DNA of 21,751 bases from Pleurobrachia bachei (taxonomy: Eukaryota > Ctenophora > Tentaculata > Cydippida > Pleurobrachiidae), in contig AVPN01000796.1 of assembly GCA_000695325.1 (NCBI GenBank), forward strand, positions 14,858 to 36,608, in the 5' to 3' direction. A program made the position numbers and the translations under genes. Below, piece by piece: positions 9,601 through 16,562 of this stretch. How positions within the stretch are numbered: position 1 is the first letter of the stretch; each line of letters starts with the position of its first letter. The notes under the pieces are model-generated. The model did not search any database. It was not told the DNA's origin and was given only the letters and a program-made list of their open reading frames with translations.

Positions 9601-12600
9601 AACTGCAGAAGGCTATGCTATGAAACGGGCAGCAAAAGATGCCCCGAAGATGACTGGTTTACTGCAGTATATAAATTATCAGAGATATAGTACCCCCGCG
9701 AGTTTTATTCTAGTGCTAGTATTATACTGTGAAAAGGTCCCTTTTAAAAGGTGCTAAAATGACTATTGACCTACAACTCCTAGCACGGTCCCTCCACGTC
9801 CCCGTGCCCCCTTGAAAACAATCCACTGATGTCAGATAGGAGTAGTATTTGGGACAGTACGCCTTCCTCAACCAACAAGCTATCCTCCTGTCCACTTCAG
9901 GTGGGTTATAACTCCCGGGGTGCTTGCCAGGTCGATATAAAGGAAAGGGAGGGTGACCCCATTGGCCCTCCTCAGTCCACTCTGCTGAAAACTGGGGTTG
10001 TGGCGGGGTCCTCCTCACTTCCCTCACCACCTCCAGCTCTTTATTAGACTCGTTTTCAAGTGATAGGACCCGGGGGAAGAATACCGTCATATCCGGACCA
10101 GTTCCCCCTCTACCGGTAGCTGTAGTTACAGCTGGTAGTGAGGAATAAATCTCAAGCCAGAACAATTGCAAACTTTTTCTCTCCATTTCTCTCGTATTTC
10201 TCGCTAAGTATCTCCCTCTCTTTCTTTTCGCAGCGGAGTAGAGGTACATCTTTTTCTCGCATATATCCCGACAGAAAATTACGTACCGCGGACCACCATT
10301 ATCCTCTCAAGATTTCTCTCTCTCTATCTCTCTGACCCTCCCTCTCTCATCCTCCCTTCTTTTGATGTCTTTGATCAACGCACACACTACATGACTTTAT
10401 TTCCTCCACCCATGAAATTTAGAAAACGAGAGTAAGGAAAGAACTGAAACTAAAAGTAACCCCCTGTGCACTGTTATGATGATTGCTCACAAGAAGGGAT
10501 ATAACCCCGAAACGTTCAACATTTTGACCTGTCTGAAATTATCTCCCACGCCCAGGACGTGTCCTAATTGCTCACAGCCCCCCTTCCCTCTCTTACCAGC
10601 TAGGCGGTTGTCCGTCAACCCCGGAGAGGTGCCTCGCCTCATTGATATGAACATCCAGTGTGTTGACTTGTTCGTTATAAAACAATCCGATTGATAGCTC
10701 CCCGTGGATCTTCCTGTCCCGAGTGTGTTGTTTTATCACTGAAAATAGAGAGGACAGGTTAGTTAAATAATAGCAGATCTATCTGGCCTCAAGAAGGGTA
10801 TGGGAATTGTAATAGTGCTACCAGATAACCTATACAGTGACAGATCTGTAAAAAGGTGTATTAAATGTTCCCCTAAAGAAAAGAGTGATGTTCCTAAGAC
10901 ATCTTTAACAAACAAACAAACAAACAAAGAAAAGTCCTCAGAAGAGTTTGAGTGTACTGTGGGCCATTGTCTCGTGTGGTGTGTATCAGTATTATACAAA
11001 ACACACTATTACACTACTATTCATTATTACATGCTGTGTATGCAACTGCAGAAGGCTATGCTATGAAACGGGCAGCAAAAGATGCCCCGAAGATGACTGG
11101 TTTACTGCAGTATATAAATTATCAGAGATATAGTACCCCCGCGAGTTTTATTCTAGTGCTAGTATTATACTGTGAAAAGGTCCCTTTTAAAAGGTGCTAA
11201 AATGACTATTGACCTACAACTCCTAGCACGGTCCCTCCACGTCCCCGTGCCCCCTTGAAAACAATCCACTGATGTCAGATAGGAGTAGTATTTGGGACAG
11301 TACGCCTTCCTCAACCAACAAGCTATCCTCCTGTCCACTTCAGGTGGGTTATAACTCCCGGGGTGCTTGCCAGGTCGATATAAAGGAAAGGGAGGGTGAC
11401 CCCATTGGCCCTCCTCAGTCCACTCTGCTGAAAACTGGGGTTGTGGCGGGGTCCTCCTCACTTCCCTCACCACCTCCAGCTCTTTATTAGACTCGTTTTC
11501 AAGTGATAGGACCCGGGGGAAGAATACCGTCATATCCGGACCAGTTCCCCCTCTACCGGTAGCTGTAGTTACAGCTGGTAGTGAGGATCTCTTTGGATAG
11601 ATGGAAGGTGGTGCTACTGCTATCGATACTAAATCATTATCCTCGTATCCGCGGCTGGTGTTGGGTATCGCTGGAGGTGGCTCACAAATTGAAGGGCTAT
11701 TGGTCAGCTCAAATAGTTGGGGCAGTAGGGTTGCTATTAGAGATTGTCTATCGGATTGGTTTACTGGTAGTCCTTCAGACGGTGAGCTGCTTTCCCCATC
11801 TTGGATGGCCGGGGGAGGTCGGGGTGATGGAGGACACAGGAAGGGTATCTCTAAAACTTGTCTGTGAAGATTATCCATTGACTCCATCAGATTTCTAACT
11901 CCGTCCTCACTCAAACTCTGCTCACTGCCACTCTCAGCCTGGATAGCACCTCTTGTTGGGATATCTAGATGGGATCCCTTTTCCTCTGGGGTGTCCTGAG
12001 AGCTGCAGCCGGGCGAGCAGAATTTAACCAGTACCATTTCTGATCCAAGTGACATGATAGCAGGGTCTATTATAATAGCAGGTGGTGAATCATCAGGTGA
12101 TGCCTCTTCAGCTACTGATGGCGAGGGGGAGGAGGAGAGTTCAGGAGATTTGATGAAGATTGATACCATTAAATTTCCGCCTGTGGAGTACTGGTTAAAT
12201 TTTAAACAAATAATGCAGTATCGATTTACCGGATTACAGACTAGTCAGGGGAATAAGTATACACAGTGTACTATGAGGATTGAGGCGGGCCGGTGGATGA
12301 ACTTTGATTTACCAGACCCTCACAGAAATAAAATTAAATGCGGTGTGAGCCACACAAGAATTGTATCTAAGCGTGTGCGGTTGGTTTGATCATCTAACGT
12401 CTTTTGCGAGAAAATTAGATGAGGTCATACCAAATACTAGTATGGTTGAAAACTACAAGTTTTTTGTTGTTGTAAAACTTTGCTAAATTGATCTTCTGGC
12501 TCTCTTTTACCCATGTGGTGTGGCCATTTGACTTTTACGATTAGCATAATGAGTAGAGAGGGATTGACTAGAAGGATTGTTAATTTCCCCCTGATTTTTC

Positions 12601-15600
12601 TCTCTCTCACTCCTTCCCTCTCTCTTTAACCCTCTCTCTCACTCCCTTCTTTTCTCTTACAAACAAGGTGCAATCGTGCATAAGTTATGCATGTGTTGGG
12701 GTCTTGTCACAAATGAGCTGTACTCATTACAGGACCACCATTTACACTTTATCGTATCCGCGGCTGGTGTTGGGTATCGCTGGAGGTGGCTCACAAATTG
12801 AAGGGCTATTGGTCAGCTCAAATAGTTGGGGCAGTAGGGTTGCTATTAGAGATTGTCTATCGGATTGGTTTACTGGTAGTCCTTCAGACGGTGAGCTGCT
12901 TTCCCCATCTTGGATGGCCGGTGGTCGGGGTGATGGAGGACACAGGAAGGGTATCTCTAAAACTTGTCGGTGCAGATTATCCATTGACTCCATCAGATTT
13001 CTAACTCCGTCCTCACTCAAACTCTGCTCACTGCCACTCTCAGCCTGGATAGCACCTCTTGTTGGGATATCTAGATGGGATCCCTTTTCCTCTGGGGTGT
13101 CCTGAGAGCTGCAGCCGGGCGAGCAGAATTTAACCAGTACCATTTCTGATCCAAGTGACATGATAGCAGGGTCTATTATAATAGCAGGTGGTGAATCATC
13201 AGGTGATGCCTCTTCAGCTACTGATGGCGAGGGGGAGGAGGAGAGTTCAGGAGATTTGATGAAGATTGATACCATTAAATTTCCGCCTGTGGAGTACTGG
13301 TTAAATTTTAAACAAATAATGCAGTATCGATTTACCGGATTACAGACTAGTCAGGGGAATAAGTATACACAGTGTACTATGAGGATTGAGGCGGGCCGGT
13401 GGATGAACTTTGATTTACCAGACCCTCACAGAAATAAAATTAAATGCGGTGTGAGCCACACAAGAACTGTATCTAAGCGTGTGCGGTTGGTTTGATCATC
13501 TAACGTCTTTTGCGAGAAAATTAGATGAGGTCATACCAAATATGGTTGAAAAGCCATGATCATCTAACGTCTTTTGCGAGAAAATTAGATGAGGTCATAC
13601 CAAATACTAGTATGGTTGAAAACTACAAGTTTTTTGTTGTTGTAAAACTTTGCTAAATTGATCTTCTGGCTCTCTTTTACCCATGTGGTGTGGCCATTTG
13701 ACTTTTACGATTAGCATAATGAGTAGAGAGGGATTGACTAGAAGGATTGTTAATTTCCCCCTGATTTTTCTCTCTCTCACTCCTTCCCTCTCTCTTTAAC
13801 CCTCTCTCTCACTCCCTTCTTTTCTCTTACAAACAAGGTGCAATCGTGCATAAGTTATGCATGTGTTGGGGTCTTGTCACAAATGAGCTGTACTCATTAC
13901 AGGACCACCATTTACACTTTACATAGGGGAGAGGGAGGGAGGTAGGGAGAGAGAGAGGGATGAATCTGACGCTTGTAAGTAGGGGTGAAGCACATCTGCC
14001 ATTCCAGACAAGGGGTAAGAATACGGGGTATAATCTACGGGTAACCGTGGCCGGTTACCTCATAGCATGGGTTACCTCATATATGACCTCTATGGTTACT
14101 TACTGGTGGGGGATGGTGAGATGCTGTCATAAGAAATGTTGCTTGATGATGCTCCTGCTGACATAGTACCCACCTCAGGCTCCTGGAAGAACAATATAAT
14201 GTAAAATGCGAACATATTATATTGGATATTTGATTGAGCAGGAGAAACAATGGAGGGGGAGAGGAAATTGGAAAGTGATGGAGAGCTGCAGATCATGTGT
14301 GTGAACATTCTAGATCACAGCTGTGCAGACAATGACGCAGGACGCTGCGAACAGACAAAAACATGTACACACAAACAGAAAAAGATGGTACAAACGAAAC
14401 GCAAATACACAAATAAGACATGATACAGAACTAGACAGATAAGACAGATAGACAAATAAACGAAAAATAAAGAGACAAACTATTCAGACAAACCTACCTG
14501 TACATCCTGATCAGTGGGTTGATGGACCACAGCTGTGGTAGTTGTGGGAGGAGGCTGTCCAACGACGGGTGAGGAAGGAGGACTCTCCGCTTGAGGGGCA
14601 AGTTTATCGGGCTAAAACATAGACATTGTGTAATCAACTATTGGTCTATTAACGGTGAAATGGCCTAAAATTAATTAAATAGAAAACTGTTACGGTATGT
14701 AAGTTTTTACTGCTTACCGGTACACTACGAGAGGTGAGAAATCGTTGAAGTTGTGTCGAACTATCATCATCATCATCTACCCCATTCATCTGAAATTAAA
14801 CAACTTAATGAAACAACATGATTCAACATGAATTACTTATCATTGACTGGTTAGATAAGTAGTTCTCTGACTGGCTCTTATAATTATGCTCCCCGGCCCC
14901 ACAATGATGCAATAGCTCAGTTATTATCCTTCTTTCACTCAACATCATTCTATTGAATCGTGATCGTTATAAACACACCTACCTACACTTCTCTAAACTA
15001 TCTCCCGACTCTCTCAACTATCTCCCGATCGTTCACTAAGCGATCGATTCTACGCTCTTTCCCAAAAGTTATTACTATGGAAACCATTATCTAGTACACA
15101 TGTATGTGTGTCTTCCTAACGTCTCTCCATCTACCTCTCTGATCCCTCTATCTCTCTGATCCCTCGAGGGAGATAGATAGATCTATCTCTCTGATTCCTT
15201 TATCTCTCTCTCCCTCTATATCTCTGTTTCCTCTGTCTGTCAGCTAAATCCATCCCTATACCTCTAACTTTCTCTCTCTCTCTATAAATCTCGATATACA
15301 ATCTCCTTATCTTCCTCTCTTTTTCTATAGACGGATCTTGCGACCACAAATCGATACGTATCTACATCGCTGCATCTGTGTCAGGCAAGAAACTTAAGTT
15401 CACGCAATTACCGCTACCTTGCGGGCACGTGCAGAGGGGTAATTTCGTGACCAAAGATCACCCCTAACAAGGGTCCAGCAAAAATATTAACCCATCTCTT
15501 ACCACTACCAGCAACTAATATAATATATCCTACAATAGCATCCCAACCCTGCCGGAAAAGACTATATTTCTCACCTCACGGTTGTCCCCCACTAGGAACC

Positions 15601-16342
15601 GACCGAAACAAGTAAACAACCAATCAGAACTCATTATTTAGGTCACGTGACTGGTTATCAGCCAATCAGGGACCAGTATTTCCTGATTCGGTCGGTTTAT
15701 GTCCCCCACTACAACTCACCTCATGTAAATGGTTGTCTGTGTGTCCCCCTGTTCCACTGTGATTTCCGTGATCGTCGTTTATGAAGCCACTGTCTGCTAA
15801 AATAACGTAGACAAGGTAACGAACACGTATCACATGCTAACACGAACATTTAATGGTAACACAGAGTTAACACAATGATAACACAGAGTAGAGTTGGTTT
15901 AGACTTTAGCTGCAATGCTAACACGATAGAATTGTAATTGAAACATGCTAACACGGCCCTGTTATCCTAGTAATTACTGGTCAGGATTGATCAGTGATCT
16001 ACCGGCCAGCACAGACAAACTTAGTGTAAACGTGAACTGTGGTATATATTTTAGTGCTAAATGACTTTAGAGAAGTTTTTGGGAAGTCTTTTTCCAAGTG
16101 ATGACGGTCACCACGTCCATATGTATTCGAAATCTCCTGAATCATTTCATACCATAACCGGCATCTCTTGAAACTGCCGATAAATTTGGACTCCCTATTG
16201 CCCATTCCGGCGAAAATGTGTATGAGTAGTTGTGCGTGGTCATAAATGATAAACGGAGATTATCAATAACAATCCCCCTCGATGGGAAGAGGATTATCAA
16301 GTCATGTGGTATTGTAGCTCGGGGTAGGAGAGTGAGTGAATG

Positions 16343-16391
<49 letters not shown>

Positions 16392-16519
16392 AGAGACAGC
16401 TCTGGGCATACATTAGCATCATATTATCCTTTTGTTAAGAGTCGGGTGACGCTCTTGGACAATCACTGGTGATCTTATTCTCTCTCTCTCAGAGAGTGAG
16501 AGAGAGAGAGAGAGAGTGT

Positions 16520-16562
<43 letters not shown>

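Larger units (their letters stand above)
8728..11587. repeat. About 1.43-kb direct tandem duplication (segment A) carrying the first C2A exons
   Basis: Copy A1 is 8728-10144 and copy A2 is 10145-11587. Both begin ATAAATCTCAAGCCAGAAC and end GCTGGTAGTGAGGA. Downstream of an extra stretch of about 40 bases in A2 (around 10195-10235) the offset is a constant 1,443. A2 also lacks a few CT repeat units. Each copy contains the 24-base micro-exon and the first C2A exon, and a copy of the 3' end of the large linker exon. Confidence 0.95.
11643..13921. repeat. About 1.1-kb direct tandem duplication (segment B) carrying the large linker exon
   Basis: Copy B1 is 11643-12751 and copy B2 is 12752-13921, both starting TCGTATCCGCGGCTGGTG and ending GACCACCATTTACACTTTA. 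The offset is 1,109 then 1,106 bases after a 3-base deletion in B2. B2 also contains an extra internal 64-base duplication (13494-13557). Confidence 0.95.

Noticed and set aside
9357-9623. Plus-strand frame with CIKC and CTVGHC, possibly a zinc ribbon
   Set aside because: It overlaps the antisense of the micro-exon, includes a CAAA repeat, and lacks any other transposase feature.
11165-11556. Extension of the linker frame to a stop at 11165, as part of the exon
   Set aside because: It stays open but loses linker composition, ends before any C2 domain and would prevent joining to the micro-exon. It may still be an alternative end, so it is noted.
12054-12389. Plus-strand 111-codon frame MIAGSIIIAGG, duplicated at 13160
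   Set aside because: Its first half is the antisense of the Slp linker exon. The second half looks protein-like but has no splice context or recognisable family, and its duplication follows from segment B.
15999-16205. Minus-strand frame starting MGNRESK, a possible N-myristoylation signal
   Set aside because: Only 68 codons in the middle of a large intron, no splice sites in phase with neighbours and no recognisable domain.
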